The notes beneath the pieces were generated by a model. It saw nothing but the letters and a program-made list of their open reading frames with translations. It made no database searches and was not told where the DNA came from. From contig CCMH01000052.1 in assembly GCA_000751595.1 (NCBI GenBank), positions 1-63,441 on the forward strand: a stretch of DNA of 63,441 nt. Direction: 5' to 3'. This document shows positions 27,054 through 38,110 of the stretch, piece after piece (position 1 is the stretch's first letter; the number at the start of each line of letters is the position of its first letter). The position numbers and the translations under genes are program-made. Source of the stretch: Weeksella massiliensis. GTDB taxonomy: Bacteria; Bacteroidota; Bacteroidia; Flavobacteriales; Weeksellaceae.

Positions 27054-27061
27054 TATCTTTG
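27054..27061 (+). promoter_or_regulatory. Predicted -7 box of ychF
   Basis: TATCTTTG fits TAnnTTTG, 59 bases before the ychF ATG. Confidence 0.5.
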
Positions 27062-27120
27062 CACATATTTTTGTCGAAACGTGTTCGATTATACAATCCT
27101 AAAAAAAGAGATAACCGATT

Positions 27121-28212
27121 ATGAAATGTGGAATTGTTGGTTTGCCAAATGTTGGTAAATCTACCTTGTTTAACTGTTTGTCGAATGCCAAAGCACAATC
27201 GGCAAATTATCCGTTCTGTACCATAGAACCCAATGTAGGAACCGTTTCTGTGCCCGATAAACGCCTCAATAAATTAGAGGAATTGGTGAATCCGGAGCGT
27301 GTTTTGCCTGCAGTTGTAGAAATTGTTGATATCGCAGGTTTGGTGAAAGGTGCGAGTAAAGGAGAAGGATTAGGAAATCAATTCTTGGGAAATATACGCG
27401 AATGTCATGCAATTATTCATGTTTTGCGTTGCTTCGAGAATGAAAATATTACGCACGTTGATGGAAATATCGATCCGATTCGCGATAAAGAAACCATAGA
27501 TTTGGAGTTGCAATTGAAAGATTTGGATACGGTAACAAAACGTATCGATAAATCGAAAAAAGCAGCAAAAGCCGGTAATAAAGACGAGCAAAAAGTTGTC
27601 GAAGTTCTTACCGATGTCATCGCGCATTTAGAATCGATGAAAAATGTTCGCGAAATGGATTTGGACGAGAAAGGTTGGGAAATTGTAGATTCTTTGCAAT
27701 TGATTACCGCAAAACCTGTTCTATATTTATGCAACGTCGATGAAGCTTCTGCAAAAGATGGAAATGATTTTGTAGAAAAAGTGAAAGAAGCCGTAAAAGA
27801 CGAACATGCAGAGGTGTTGGTTTTGGCTGCGCAAATCGAGGCTGATATCAATGAGTTGGATACTTTCGAGGAGCGTCAAATCTTTTTAGAAGAATTAGGA
27901 TTAGAAGAACCGGGCGTCAATCGCTTGATTCGTTCGGCTTATGCTTTGTTAGATTTAGAAACATATTTCACGGCTGGCGTAAAAGAAGTTCGCGCATGGA
28001 CTATCAAAAAAGGATCAACAGCTCCGCAAGCAGCAGGGGTAATTCATACCGATTTCGAGAAAGGTTTTATCCGTGCAGAGGTGATCAAATACGATGATTT
28101 CATTACATACGGTTCTGAATCTAAATGCAGAGAGGCCGGAAAACTAAATGTAGAAGGAAAAGCGTATATCGTGCAAGATGGTGATATTATGCATTTCTTA
28201 TTCAACGTATAA
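27121..28212 (+). CDS. ychF: Redox-regulated ATPase YchF
   Basis: A 363-residue Obg-family P-loop protein that prefers ATP and associates with ribosomes. Motifs: GIVGLPNVGKSTLFNCLS (G1), DIAGLVKGASKGEGLGNQFL (G3 region), a coiled-coil insertion (about 125-205), and the C-terminal TGS domain with FTAGVKEVRAWTIKKG, QAAGVIHTDFEKGFIRAEV and a final YIVQDGDIMHFLFNV. Start and length match the family exactly. Monocistronic, with a terminator after it. Confidence 0.96.
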   Translation: MKCGIVGLPNVGKSTLFNCLSNAKAQSANYPFCTIEPNVGTVSVPDKRLNKLEELVNPERVLPAVVEIVDIAGLVKGASKGEGLGNQFLGNIRECHAIIHVLRCFENENITHVDGNIDPIRDKETIDLELQLKDLDTVTKRIDKSKKAAKAGNKDEQKVVEVLTDVIAHLESMKNVREMDLDEKGWEIVDSLQLITAKPVLYLCNVDEASAKDGNDFVEKVKEAVKDEHAEVLVLAAQIEADINELDTFEERQIFLEELGLEEPGVNRLIRSAYALLDLETYFTAGVKEVRAWTIKKGSTAPQAAGVIHTDFEKGFIRAEVIKYDDFITYGSESKCREAGKLNVEGKAYIVQDGDIMHFLFNV

Positions 28213-28235
28213 ACGAAAATACATAAAATTTATAC

Positions 28236-28268
28236 AAAGCTCAATCTGTTTAGGTTGGGCTTTTTTAT
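28236..28268 (+). terminator. Intrinsic terminator after ychF
   Basis: AAGCTCAA (28237-28244) pairs with TTGGGCTT (28255-28262), followed by a T run. The rest of the gap to 28462 is AT-rich and shows nothing else clear. Confidence 0.8.
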
Positions 28269-28462
28269 GGTTTTAATTTTTTTTTTTGAAATTTTTAAAT
28301 TGTTTTTCTGTAAGATTTAAGGTGTTGATTGTTAGTTGTATAAGTGTTGTTGTCGAATGGAGATGTTTATGGTTTTTGTGTTCACTTATCTTTTATAATT
28401 GATTGTCTGTTTTCCATTCTGTTGATTTTTCTTAATCTTTGTGTAGTTTAAATAACATTCAT

Positions 28463-29263
28463 ATGATAAAAAATCTACTTATTTTAGGATCTATTGCATT
28501 AGGTTCTTATGCGGCTGCACAAACCGTTGTTTTCAATGAAAATTTTGATACAAAAGCAACACAAAATCTTTAGACGATTGGTGAATTAGACGGTGATGGT
28601 GATACATGGGAATTTCTAAATGCGATAGAAAATGAATTGCCAAACTTTTCTGGTGATGCAGCTTTTTCTTTTTCTTGGTATTTGGAGGCTTTCACACCCG
28701 ATAACACTCTGACAAGTCCTGCAATCCAATTGCCAGAAAGTGGTGAGTTGACTTTAAGTTTTAAGGTTGCTGCTGGTGACGAAGAAATCTTTGATGAGCA
28801 TTATGCTGTGTATGCAATTCCGGCCGGAACAACTTTTACCGGAACCGAAACAGCGATTTTCGAGGAAACTTTAGACGACGGTTATCTAGAGGTGGCTAAG
28901 GTCGTTAATGTGGATATCACCGAGTTAAAGGGACAAAATATTCAATTGGTTTTTAGACATTATCAGACAACTGATGTGTTTTATGTGGCTATCGACGATG
29001 TGAAAATCGAACAAGCGACAATGGGCGTAGATTCTACAAGCAAAACGACTGTAAATGTATATCCAAATCCTACAACTGATTTTGTTCAATTGTCAGGAAA
29101 TCATAAAGTTAATAAAGTGAAAGTTTTCGATTTGTCTGGTAAAAAAGTAAGCGAAGTAAATGCATCTTCTGCTAGCCTAAAACATTTATCGAACGGAGTT
29201 TATTTGGTGAATTTCTATACCGATAATAACGAGGTGTTTACCAAAAAAGTAATTAAAAAATAA
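28463..29263 (+). pseudogene. T9SS-sorted cleaved-adhesin protein interrupted by an in-frame TAG
   Basis: An ATG at 28463 opens a frame with a signal peptide (MIKNLLILGSIALGSYAAAQ) and NENFD, typical of secreted flavobacterial proteins. Codon 37 (28571-28573) is TAG; the same frame then continues without frameshift to 29263. Downstream is a cleaved-adhesin/MAM-like beta domain (PDNTLTSPAIQLPESGEL to YVAIDDVKIEQ) and a type IX secretion type A sorting domain (VNVYPNPTTDFVQL, final KKVIKK). A gene restarted after the stop would lack its signal peptide, so this is most likely a recent amber pseudogene, or a sequencing error. Confidence 0.8.
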
Positions 29264-29283
29264 TCAATTAAGATTTGTAGAAA

Positions 29284-29310
29284 GACCTCCTTTTTAGGAG
29301 GTTTTTTTGT
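29284..29310 (+). terminator. Intrinsic terminator after the T9SS gene
   Basis: ACCTCC/GGAGGT stem (29285-29302) followed by a T run. Confidence 0.85.
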
Positions 29311-29484
29311 TTTCGGTAGGAGGATTCGTAGGCGTCAAAAACTTTAGATAATCCCAAAAAATCGAGTTGAATTCAGTCGGGAATTTATCATCAAAAAAGT
29401 GAATAATATTTCGTATATTTCAGCCTTAAAATTACATCCAAAATAAAAAAATTCTTATCGATAGAAAAATTATAATTTTGTAGA

Positions 29485-31359
29485 ATGACAGAGAACAAAC
29501 TTCCATTAGATCAAGATTCATCAACTGTAAAATATACCGAAGACAACATCAAAACCCTTGATTGGCGAGAACATATTCGTATGCGTCCGGGAATGTACAT
29601 CGGTAAATTGGGTGACGGATCCTCGCAAGACGATGGAATTTATATTCTGTTGAAAGAAATTGTTGATAACTGTATCGATGAGTTTGTGATGGGTGCCGGG
29701 AAAACAATCGAAATTCATGTGCGCGATGAAGAAGTAACGATTCGCGATTATGGACGTGGAATTCCGCTCGGTAAAATGGTCGATGCAGTATCGAAAATGA
29801 ATACTGGTGGGAAATACGATTCGCAAGCTTTTAAGAAGTCTGTCGGATTGAATGGAGTTGGTACAAAAGCCGTAAACGCTTTGTCTACTTATTTTCGGGT
29901 GCAATCTGTTCGAGATGGTCGAACCCGAATTGCCGAATTCTCGAAAGGAGAAATTGTGCAGCAAGAAGAAGAAAAAGATACCACTCTACGTCGAGGAACA
30001 AAAATCACTTTCATTCCCGATAATACGATTTTCCTACACTTCAAATTCCGAAAAGAATATATCGTCAAGATGTTGAAAAACTACGTTTATCTAAATCCAG
30101 GGTTGCGTATTATTTTCAATGGAGAAGAGTTTTATTCGGAAAATGGATTGAAGGATCTTTTGCAAGATAACATAGAAGAAGAGGTGATTTACGATATCAT
30201 TCATTTGAAGGGTGAAGATATCGAGATTGCCATGACGCATAGTTCAAAATCCTATTCAGAAACCTATTATTCTTTTGTCAACGGACAAAATACAACGCAG
30301 GGAGGGACGCATCTTACGGCTTTCAAAGAGGCTGTGGTGAAAACCTTGCGAGAGTTTTATAACAAGAATTATGATCCGAGTGATGTTCGGAAATCAATTA
30401 TTGGAGCAATATCGATTAAAGTTATTGAACCGGTTTTCGAATCTCAAACCAAAACCAAGCTAGGTTCTACCGAAATGGGACCTGATATGGTGACGGTACG
30501 TACGTTTGTGAATGATTTTATCAAAACCAATTTAGATAATTATTTACATAAAAATCCTGACGTTGCGCAATCGATCGAACGAAAAATAAAACAATCCGAA
30601 ACCGAAAGAAAAGAACTTTCTGGAATTCGGAAATTGGCAAGAGAACGTGCCAAAAAAGTAAGTTTACACAATAAAAAACTTCGCGATTGTAGACAACATT
30701 ACAACAACCCTAAAGACGAAGCTCGTCTAGATTCTACCTTGTTCATTACCGAAGGTGATTCGGCTAGTGGTTCGATAACCAAAAGTAGAAATGTAGAAAC
30801 CCAAGCAGTTTTTAGTTTGCGTGGTAAACCATTGAATTCTTATGGTTTAACCAAAAAAATTGTGTACGAAAACGAAGAGTTTAATCTGCTTCAGGCAGCG
30901 CTAAATATCGAGGATAGTTTAGAAGATTTGCGTTATAATAATGTGGTGATTGCAACGGATGCCGATGTCGACGGAATGCATATTCGCTTATTATTAATCA
31001 CTTTTTTCTTACAATTCTTTCCAGAATTAATTCGAGAAGGACATTTATATATTCTTCAAACGCCACTTTTTAGGGTTCGAAATAAGAAAGAAACTCGCTA
31101 TTGCTATACCGAAGAAGAGCGTGTGAAGGCTTTGGCCGAATTGGGTAAAAACCCAGAAATAACTCGATTCAAAGGCTTGGGTGAAATTTCTCCGGATGAG
31201 TTTAAACATTTCATCGGGAAAGATATTCGTTTAGAGCCTGTAATGATCGGGAAAGATACAACCATAGAAACTTTACTCGAATTTTATATGGGGAAAAACA
31301 CCCCCAATAGACAAGAGTTTATCATAAACAACCTAACGACAGAAATTATAAAAAACTAA
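29485..31359 (+). CDS. parE: DNA topoisomerase IV subunit B
   Basis: A 624-residue type IIA topoisomerase ATPase subunit. GHKL ATPase motifs: [13 protein letters not shown] and IRDYGRGIP, then [14 protein letters not shown]; a TOPRIM domain with [11 protein letters not shown] and [15 protein letters not shown]. It is paired with parC two genes downstream, and the length and lack of the GyrB insert favour ParE over GyrB. ParE-ParC separates daughter chromosomes after replication. The start at 29485 gives [13 protein letters not shown], a normal short leader before [24 protein letters not shown]. Confidence 0.92.
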   Translation: MTENKLPLDQDSSTVKYTEDNIKTLDWREHIRMRPGMYIGKLGDGSSQDDGIYILLKEIVDNCIDEFVMGAGKTIEIHVRDEEVTIRDYGRGIPLGKMVDAVSKMNTGGKYDSQAFKKSVGLNGVGTKAVNALSTYFRVQSVRDGRTRIAEFSKGEIVQQEEEKDTTLRRGTKITFIPDNTIFLHFKFRKEYIVKMLKNYVYLNPGLRIIFNGEEFYSENGLKDLLQDNIEEEVIYDIIHLKGEDIEIAMTHSSKSYSETYYSFVNGQNTTQGGTHLTAFKEAVVKTLREFYNKNYDPSDVRKSIIGAISIKVIEPVFESQTKTKLGSTEMGPDMVTVRTFVNDFIKTNLDNYLHKNPDVAQSIERKIKQSETERKELSGIRKLARERAKKVSLHNKKLRDCRQHYNNPKDEARLDSTLFITEGDSASGSITKSRNVETQAVFSLRGKPLNSYGLTKKIVYENEEFNLLQAALNIEDSLEDLRYNNVVIATDADVDGMHIRLLLITFFLQFFPELIREGHLYILQTPLFRVRNKKETRYCYTEEERVKALAELGKNPEITRFKGLGEISPDEFKHFIGKDIRLEPVMIGKDTTIETLLEFYMGKNTPNRQEFIINNLTTEIIKN

Positions 31360-31385
31360 ACTAGACTAAATGAAAAAAATATTGT

Positions 31386-31916
31386 ATGAAGTTGAGAAAT
31401 ATACCCATTCGGAAAAGGATGCAGCTGATCAATGTATTCTTTTTGGTTAGCTGGATTTCGGTTGTGTTAATTACAATTTTACCCGTCCGAATTGTAACGA
31501 GAACAGTTTCGCCTTTAGTGCTTTTTGCCGCATTAATAGGCTTATTGATGCTGGTAATAATAAGAGGAAATCAGTTGTATGATTATGATTCGGCAGGCGA
31601 GGTTTTCAATCTGAAGACTAGTAATATCGGACTATTAAGTTTTTTATATTCCAAAGATAAAGAAGTGGATTTTCCGAAAAGTAAAATTGTCGATTATCAT
31701 TTCTCTAACGGAATTTTCACAAAGCATTTGACTTTGGTTGTGAAAAGTACTAAGTCTAGAAAAGGAGAAATAAAACTGAAATTCAAAATGAGTTATCTCA
31801 ACCAAAAGGAAGTGAAACTCATCCAACATGATTTGGATCAAATTATAGAAAAAAATAGATTAAGTTTAGTGGAAGGACCAAAAGTTGCCTCCCTAAATAA
31901 GATGATTATAGAATAA
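31386..31916 (+). CDS. Unknown membrane protein between parE and parC
   Basis: A 176-residue protein with two membrane segments (about 14-35 and 42-61: LINVFFLVSWISVVLITILP and LVLFAALIGLLMLVIIRG), followed by a 110-residue soluble beta-rich part (VFNLKTSNIGLLSFLYSKDKEVDFPKSKIVDYHFS, PH-domain-like by look). It lies 26 bases after parE and six before parC on the same strand, so it is almost certainly co-transcribed with topoisomerase IV. I do not recognise a family and claim no function. Confidence 0.75.
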   Translation: MKLRNIPIRKRMQLINVFFLVSWISVVLITILPVRIVTRTVSPLVLFAALIGLLMLVIIRGNQLYDYDSAGEVFNLKTSNIGLLSFLYSKDKEVDFPKSKIVDYHFSNGIFTKHLTLVVKSTKSRKGEIKLKFKMSYLNQKEVKLIQHDLDQIIEKNRLSLVEGPKVASLNKMIIE

Positions 31917-31922
31917 AAAACC

Positions 31923-34466
31923 ATGACGCACCAAGAAGGAGAAAGCATAAAAAAAATATCGGGAATGTACGAAGAGTGGTTTCTGGACTACGCTTCTTAT
32001 GTGATTTTAGAGCGAGCAATTCCCTCTATCTACGATGGATTGAAACCTGTGCAAAGAAGAATCCTTCACTCGATGCGAGAATTAGAAGACGGACGCTATA
32101 ATAAAGTGGCCAATGTGGTGGGTAATACCATGAAATACCATCCGCATGGAGATGCTTCTATTACCGATGCAATGGTGCAGATCGGACAAAAAGATTTGCT
32201 AATCGATACACAAGGAAACTGGGGAAATATCCTTACCGGTGACCGTGCTGCTGCAGCAAGATATATCGAAGCAAGATTAACAAAATTTGCCTTAGAAGTA
32301 GTTTATAACCCAAAAACTACGCATTGGCAGCCTTCTTATGACGGCAGAAACAAGGAGCCGATCGATTTGCCTGTAAAGTTTCCGCTCTTGTTGGCTCAAG
32401 GGGTGGAAGGGATTGCTGTTGGTTTATCGACCAAAATTCTTCCTCATAATTTCATCGAACTAATCGATGCGTCTATTGCTTATCTTCGCGGTAAAAAATT
32501 TACTTTATACCCAGATTTCCAAACAGGAGGTTCTATCGATATTGCCGATTATCATGATGGGATGAGAGGTGGAAAAGTAAGAATTCGGGCCAAAATTGCA
32601 CAGATCGACAAAACAACTCTGAAGATTAGTGAAATTCCATTTTCGACAACAACCGGATCCTTGATCGACTCTATTCTGAAAGCCAATGATAAAGGTAAAA
32701 TAAAAATCAGAAAAATAGAGGACAATACCGCAGCCGATGTAGAGATTCTCATTCATTTACAAGCCGGTACAAGTCCAGACAAAACCATCGACGCCTTGTA
32801 TGCATTTACCGATTGCGAGATTTCGCTTTCGCCCAACGCTTGTGTCATCGATGAGCAAAAACCTGAGTTTCTAACCGTCTCAGAAATCCTAAAAAGAAAT
32901 ACCGATAACACTGTTCAGCTACTCAAACGTGAATTAGAAATTAGTTTGGATGAGTTGCAAGAACAATGGCATTTTTCGTCTTTAGAAAGAATCTTCATCG
33001 AAAATAGAATCTATCATCAAATCGAAGAAGAAGAAACCTGGGAAGGAGTAATTGATACGATTGATAAAGGACTGAAACCTTTTACCAGTCACCTTTTGCG
33101 AGCAGTTACCGAAGATGATATTGTGAAGTTGACAGAAATCAGAATCAAACGAATTTCTCGTTTCGATTTGGATAAAGCCGATCAATATATTCAATCGTTA
33201 GAAGATAAAATTGCCGAGGTGAAACATCATTTGGCTAATCTTATCGAATATGCCATTACGTATTTCAAAGAGCTGAAAACAAAATACGGAGAAGGCAAAG
33301 AACGAAAAACAGAAATCAGAACTTTTGATACCATCGACGCCTCAAAAGTAGCTGTAGCAAATACTCGTTTTTATGTCGATCGTACCGAAGGATTTATCGG
33401 AACTTCACTGAGAAAAGATGAGTTTTTGTTCGAATGTTCTGATATTGATGATATCATTATTTTCCGTCAAGATGGAGTTATGATGGTAACAAAAGTAGAA
33501 GCCAAAACCTTTGTAGGAAAAGGAATCTTGCATGTTGCTGTTTGGCGCAGAAATGATAAACGAACCATTTATAATATGATTTATCGCGACGGGAAAAATG
33601 GACCAGCTTACCAGAAAAGGTTCGCTGTAACCGCGATTACTCGTGATAAGGAATACGATTTAACAACCGGAAATAAAGGATCAGAAGTGTTGTATTTTTC
33701 TGCCAATCCGAATGGCGAAGCTGAGGTGGTAAGTGTGATTCTGAAAACTCATCAACGCTTAAAGAAATTAAAATTTGATATTGATTTTGCCGATCTTATC
33801 GTGAAAGGACGTGCGTCTAAAGGGAACTTGGTTACCAAATATCCTATCAAAAAAGTTGAGCTCAAACAAGAAGGAGTTTCTACTTTGGCGCCAAGAAAGA
33901 TATGGTTTGATGATGCTGTGAAAAGATTGAATGCAGATGAAAGAGGCAGATTTTTAGGTGATTTCAAAGGAGAAGATCGAATCCTGACGCTGAATCCAAA
34001 ACAAGGCGAAGCTCGTTTGATGACCTTTGATTTGGGGAATCATTTTGATGATGCTTTTGAAGTTATCGAAAAATGGCGACCAAATAAACCTTTGACTTGT
34101 ATATATTTTGATGCAGAAAAAAATAGATATTTTGTAAAACGTTTTTTGTTAGAAGATACGCTCAATGTGCAAAATTTTTTCCCATCAGAAGATGAAAAAT
34201 CTTTTGTAGAATTGGTGTCAATCGACTATAAACCTGTCGTTGAATTAGTTTTTTCGAAAGAAAAAGGACAAGAAAGAGAAGCGGAAACTATTGAGTTAGA
34301 GGAGTTTATTGCGGTGAAAGGAATCAAAGCGCAAGGAAATCAATTGACCGTTCATAAGGTGAAACAAATAAAAGTTCTCGATCCTTTGCCTTTTGAAGAA
34401 GTGGAGGAGGAAGAAGAGCAAGATGACGATTTAGAAGATTCTCAACAAACCCTATTTGAAGAATAA
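31923..34466 (+). CDS. parC: DNA topoisomerase IV subunit A
   Basis: An 847-residue cleavage subunit of topoisomerase IV. The winged-helix region carries YASYVILERAIPSIYDGLKPVQRRILHSM and KYHPHGDASI, and the catalytic tyrosine lies in GDRAAAARYIEARLT near residue 117. A coiled coil around 430-460 is followed by a degenerate C-terminal beta-pinwheel and an acidic tail (EEVEEEEEQDDDLEDS). It follows parE and the small membrane protein in one operon; rhomboid starts three bases after its stop. Confidence 0.95.
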   Translation: MTHQEGESIKKISGMYEEWFLDYASYVILERAIPSIYDGLKPVQRRILHSMRELEDGRYNKVANVVGNTMKYHPHGDASITDAMVQIGQKDLLIDTQGNWGNILTGDRAAAARYIEARLTKFALEVVYNPKTTHWQPSYDGRNKEPIDLPVKFPLLLAQGVEGIAVGLSTKILPHNFIELIDASIAYLRGKKFTLYPDFQTGGSIDIADYHDGMRGGKVRIRAKIAQIDKTTLKISEIPFSTTTGSLIDSILKANDKGKIKIRKIEDNTAADVEILIHLQAGTSPDKTIDALYAFTDCEISLSPNACVIDEQKPEFLTVSEILKRNTDNTVQLLKRELEISLDELQEQWHFSSLERIFIENRIYHQIEEEETWEGVIDTIDKGLKPFTSHLLRAVTEDDIVKLTEIRIKRISRFDLDKADQYIQSLEDKIAEVKHHLANLIEYAITYFKELKTKYGEGKERKTEIRTFDTIDASKVAVANTRFYVDRTEGFIGTSLRKDEFLFECSDIDDIIIFRQDGVMMVTKVEAKTFVGKGILHVAVWRRNDKRTIYNMIYRDGKNGPAYQKRFAVTAITRDKEYDLTTGNKGSEVLYFSANPNGEAEVVSVILKTHQRLKKLKFDIDFADLIVKGRASKGNLVTKYPIKKVELKQEGVSTLAPRKIWFDDAVKRLNADERGRFLGDFKGEDRILTLNPKQGEARLMTFDLGNHFDDAFEVIEKWRPNKPLTCIYFDAEKNRYFVKRFLLEDTLNVQNFFPSEDEKSFVELVSIDYKPVVELVFSKEKGQEREAETIELEEFIAVKGIKAQGNQLTVHKVKQIKVLDPLPFEEVEEEEEQDDDLEDSQQTLFEE

Positions 34467-34469
34467 AAC

Positions 34470-35177
34470 ATGAATAATTTACCATTTATAACCCTGATCA
34501 TAATAGCAATAAATGCCATCGTTAGTATTAAAGGTTTTTCTGATTGGGCTTTTTTCGAAAAATATAAATTCAATATCGGACGGATCAAAAATCAAAAAGA
34601 ATATTACCGACTTATCACGTCGGGTTTTCTGCATGTAGATTATACTCATTTGATTTTCAATATGCTAACCTTGTATTTCTTCTCTAATATAGTAGTGGCA
34701 TTTTTCGGAAATCCTTTCATTATTTTTGGAGATACTTCTTTTATGAATCAAAATCTTGGCAGTATTTTATTTTTGATTTTATATCTTTTATCGATAGTTG
34801 CAGGAAATGTTTTAGCATTGATCGAACATAGAAATCAGCCCAATTATTCAGCAGTTGGTGCTTCGGGTGGTGTTTCGGGTATATTGTTTTCTGCCATTGC
34901 CGTGTATCCGACTTTGATGTTAGGGATCTTTTTTGTGATTCCGATGCCCGCGTGGATTTTTGCTATCATTTATTTAGGTTTTTCGGTTTATGGAATGCGA
35001 AGAAATCTCGGTAACTTGGGGCATGCAGCTCATTTGGGTGGTTCTATTTTTGGACTTTTAGCCACTATTCTCTATTTTCCAGAACTTTTGCAAATCAATC
35101 GGTTTTATATCATTTTGATGTGCTTACCAATCGTAGCAATGATATTGATGATGCTTTTTAAAAAAAATAAAGCATAA
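34470..35177 (+). CDS. Rhomboid family intramembrane serine protease
   Basis: A 235-residue polytopic membrane protein with about six membrane segments. The catalytic serine motif is GASGGVSG near residue 132 and the histidine is in LGHAAHLGGSIFG near residue 190, the usual Ser-His dyad. HVDYTHLIFNMLTLYFF near residue 55 corresponds to the conserved HxxxHxxFNM element. Such proteases cut membrane proteins within the bilayer; the substrate here is unknown. It is the last gene of the parE-parC transcription unit. Confidence 0.9.
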   Translation: MNNLPFITLIIIAINAIVSIKGFSDWAFFEKYKFNIGRIKNQKEYYRLITSGFLHVDYTHLIFNMLTLYFFSNIVVAFFGNPFIIFGDTSFMNQNLGSILFLILYLLSIVAGNVLALIEHRNQPNYSAVGASGGVSGILFSAIAVYPTLMLGIFFVIPMPAWIFAIIYLGFSVYGMRRNLGNLGHAAHLGGSIFGLLATILYFPELLQINRFYIILMCLPIVAMILMMLFKKNKA

Positions 35178-35330
35178 AACATTGATTTTGAGTTAAGCAC
35201 CTACAACTTGTTCAAAGAAAAGAATTTTTAGAACAATTCTTTTCGTCTGATTTTTAGTAACGATTTGTATTTCAGTTGCGTTCCGCTCAATTAATAATCA
35301 CATCCCGATTTAATTTTTAATTACCTAAAA

Positions 35331-35362
35331 TAAAAAAAGCAGACTATAGTCTGCTTTTAATA
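35331..35362. terminator. Bidirectional terminator between rhomboid and alaS
   Basis: A 24-base perfect palindrome (35335-35358, core GCAGACTATAGTCTGC) flanked by A and T runs; works for the converging rhomboid and alaS genes. The remaining bases from 35178 show no other clear element. Confidence 0.85.
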
Positions 35363-35399
35363 GTATAAAGAGTTTGTGAACTCTAATTATTTGTAAAAT

Positions 35400-38009
35400 T
35401 TATTGAACAAAAGTTTCGGCTTGTGCAAGAGCTTTATCAATTCCCGTAACGTCTTTTCCGCCAGCTGTGGCCAAAAAGGCTTGTCCGCCACCACTTCCTT
35501 GAATGTTTTTGGCAATTTCTCTTACAATTTGTCCAGCATTCAATTGTTTTTCTTCGACCAAATTTTTAGCAATAGAAATCGTAATCGATGGTTTTACAGC
35601 ATCTTTTGTCGCCACCACCACAAATGCATTGTCCAACTCGTTGGTCAGATCAATTGCGTTTTGTTTGGCCGATTGCGTATCCAAATCAGTTTTTATTGCC
35701 AAGAATTGAATTCCATTGATGTTTTTTACTTGTTGTTTCCAATTTTCTTTTTCGGCTTTTGCTTGTTGAGCAACAAACTTTTCGACTTGTTTTTTTAGTT
35801 GTGCATTTTCATCCAACAATTGTTGTACTGCTTTGTTTGCATCGCTTTTGGTTTTCAACGTATCCAAAACAGATTGATAATTTTTTTCAGCTTCTTTTAG
35901 TGCATCAATTGCTGCATTCGAAGTAATTGCTTCTATACGTCTGATTCCTGCTGCGGTTGATGATTCTGAGGTAATTTTGAAAAGTCGAATATCCGAAGTG
36001 TTTTTCACATGTGTTCCGCCACATAATTCCACCGAAGATCCGAATTTTATCATCCGAACATGATCTCCATATTTCTCACCAAACAAAGCCATTGCTCCTT
36101 GTGAAACTGCTTCATCGAACGGAATATTTCTTTTTTCGTCTAACGGGATTGAAGCAATAATTTTATCGTTCACTATTTTTTCTACTTCCGCTACTTCTTC
36201 TGCGCTCATTTTACCGAAATGAGAAAAATCGAAACGTAAATAATCCGGACCTACATACGAACCTTTTTGTTCGACATGTGTCCCCAAGACAGCGCGCAAA
36301 GCTTCGTGCAATAGATGGGTTGCTGAGTGATTTTTCTGCGTTTCATTGCGGGTTATAGGATTAACTTCTGCTTGGAAAGTTGCCTCGATATTGCTTGGTA
36401 ATTGCTCTACAAAATGGATGATAAGATTGTTTTCTTTCTTGGTATTGAGCACTTCTATTTGCTCATTTGGCGAAATCAATAAACCTGTATCGCCTATTTG
36501 TCCACCGCTTTCTGCATAGAAAGGAGTTTTGTCTAACACCAATTGATAGAACTCTCCTTTTTTGTTTTTCACTTTTCGGTAACGAGTAATCTGTACTTCG
36601 GTCGATAACATATCATACCCAACAAATTCTTCGTTTGCATTTTCTCGTACAATAACCCAATCGTCTGTTTCTAGTGCTGTAGCTTTTTTCGAACGTTCTT
36701 TTTGTTTGTTCATTTCTACTTCAAAACCTTCTTCATCAATCGTAAAGTTATGATCTTCTACCACGATGCGCGATAAATCAGCAGGGAAACCATAGGTGTC
36801 ATACAACTCAAACACAACATGTCCAGGGACAATTTTTGAGTCTTGGTATTGATCAATGATTTGATTTAAACGATTCAATCCATGTTCGATGGTTCGTAAG
36901 AAAGAAGATTCTTCTTCTCGAATTACTCCAGTTACAATGCTTTCTTGTTTGATTAGTTCTGGGAAGAAATCTCCCATTTCATCTTTCAGGATTGGGAATA
37001 ATAAGTATATAAAAGGTTCTCTTAGGTTTAAGAAACGGTATCCATAAGAAATTGCTCGGCGCAAAATTCTACGAATTACATAACCTGCTCCAGTGTTCGA
37101 GGGTAATTGTCCGTCTGCAATAGCAAAAGAAACTGCTCGTAAATGGTCTACAACAACGCGAATAGCAATGTCGGTAATTTCGTTTTCACCATAAGTGATG
37201 CCCGAAATTTTTTCTAATTTTTTTATCAACGGTTGGAAAACATCCGTGTCATAATTAGAAGTTTTGCCCTGAAGAACCATCGCTAAACGCTCGAATCCCA
37301 TTCCGGTATCGATATGTTTTGCAGGTAAAGGTTCTAAGCTTCCGTCTGCTCGGCGCTGATATTGCATGAAAACTAAGTTCCAAATCTCAATAACTTGCGG
37401 ATGATCTTGGTTTACTAAAGATTTCCCGTCAACAGCCAAACGATCTGCTTCTGGACGAATATCTACATGAATTTCAGAACAAGGACCACACGGGCCAACA
37501 TCGCCCATTTCCCAAAAGTTGTCTTTTTTGTTTCCTAATAAAATTCTATCTTCTGCAATATGTTCTTTCCATAAATCAAGAGCTTCTTGATCGAGTTGAG
37601 TGCCGTCTTTTTCATCACCTTCGAAAACCGTTACATAGATTTGGTTTTTCCCAATTCCGTACGTTTCGGTTAATAATTCCCATGCCCAAGCAATAGCTTC
37701 TTTCTTAAAATAATCTCCAAAAGACCAATTTCCTAACATCTCGAACATGGTATGATGATAGGTATCTTTACCGACATCATCTAGATCGTTGTGTTTTCCA
37801 GAAACTCGTAAACATTTTTGGGTATCGGCAATACGTTTGCTTTTCGGTACAGCATTGCCAAGGAAATATTCTTTAAACTGCGCCATCCCAGAGTTATTGA
37901 ACATCAGCGTTGGGTCGTCTTTCAATACGATCGGAGCAGAATCTACAATTAAGTGATTGCGTTGTTGAAAAAAATTAAGAAATTCTTTTCTTATGTCTTT
38001 GGATTTCAT
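35400..38009 (-). CDS. alaS: Alanyl-tRNA synthetase
   Basis: An 869-residue class II synthetase that charges tRNA-Ala. Catalytic part: [21 protein letters not shown] and [17 protein letters not shown] near residue 85. The editing domain metal site appears as [11 protein letters not shown] near residue 550 and [11 protein letters not shown] near residue 650. A coiled coil and C-Ala domain close the protein ([13 protein letters not shown] near residue 850). Expected length for the family. The gap to the divergent M23 gene shows no clear regulatory element. Confidence 0.96.
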   Translation of the reverse strand: MKSKDIRKEFLNFFQQRNHLIVDSAPIVLKDDPTLMFNNSGMAQFKEYFLGNAVPKSKRIADTQKCLRVSGKHNDLDDVGKDTYHHTMFEMLGNWSFGDYFKKEAIAWAWELLTETYGIGKNQIYVTVFEGDEKDGTQLDQEALDLWKEHIAEDRILLGNKKDNFWEMGDVGPCGPCSEIHVDIRPEADRLAVDGKSLVNQDHPQVIEIWNLVFMQYQRRADGSLEPLPAKHIDTGMGFERLAMVLQGKTSNYDTDVFQPLIKKLEKISGITYGENEITDIAIRVVVDHLRAVSFAIADGQLPSNTGAGYVIRRILRRAISYGYRFLNLREPFIYLLFPILKDEMGDFFPELIKQESIVTGVIREEESSFLRTIEHGLNRLNQIIDQYQDSKIVPGHVVFELYDTYGFPADLSRIVVEDHNFTIDEEGFEVEMNKQKERSKKATALETDDWVIVRENANEEFVGYDMLSTEVQITRYRKVKNKKGEFYQLVLDKTPFYAESGGQIGDTGLLISPNEQIEVLNTKKENNLIIHFVEQLPSNIEATFQAEVNPITRNETQKNHSATHLLHEALRAVLGTHVEQKGSYVGPDYLRFDFSHFGKMSAEEVAEVEKIVNDKIIASIPLDEKRNIPFDEAVSQGAMALFGEKYGDHVRMIKFGSSVELCGGTHVKNTSDIRLFKITSESSTAAGIRRIEAITSNAAIDALKEAEKNYQSVLDTLKTKSDANKAVQQLLDENAQLKKQVEKFVAQQAKAEKENWKQQVKNINGIQFLAIKTDLDTQSAKQNAIDLTNELDNAFVVVATKDAVKPSITISIAKNLVEEKQLNAGQIVREIAKNIQGSGGGQAFLATAGGKDVTGIDKALAQAETFVQ

Positions 38010-38110
38010 TTAGTTTATAATATTTTTATCGTTTGATTAACAAAGTATGTAATAAAATAGTACGTACTTTGCAATCGTTTTGACAAAGATAAAAAACAAA
38101 TTAGATAGAA

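Noticed and set aside
28571..28573. In-frame TAG read as pyrrolysine or a programmed readthrough site
   Set aside because: No supporting context such as a pylT-type system or readthrough signal is visible; a nonsense mutation or sequencing error is simpler.
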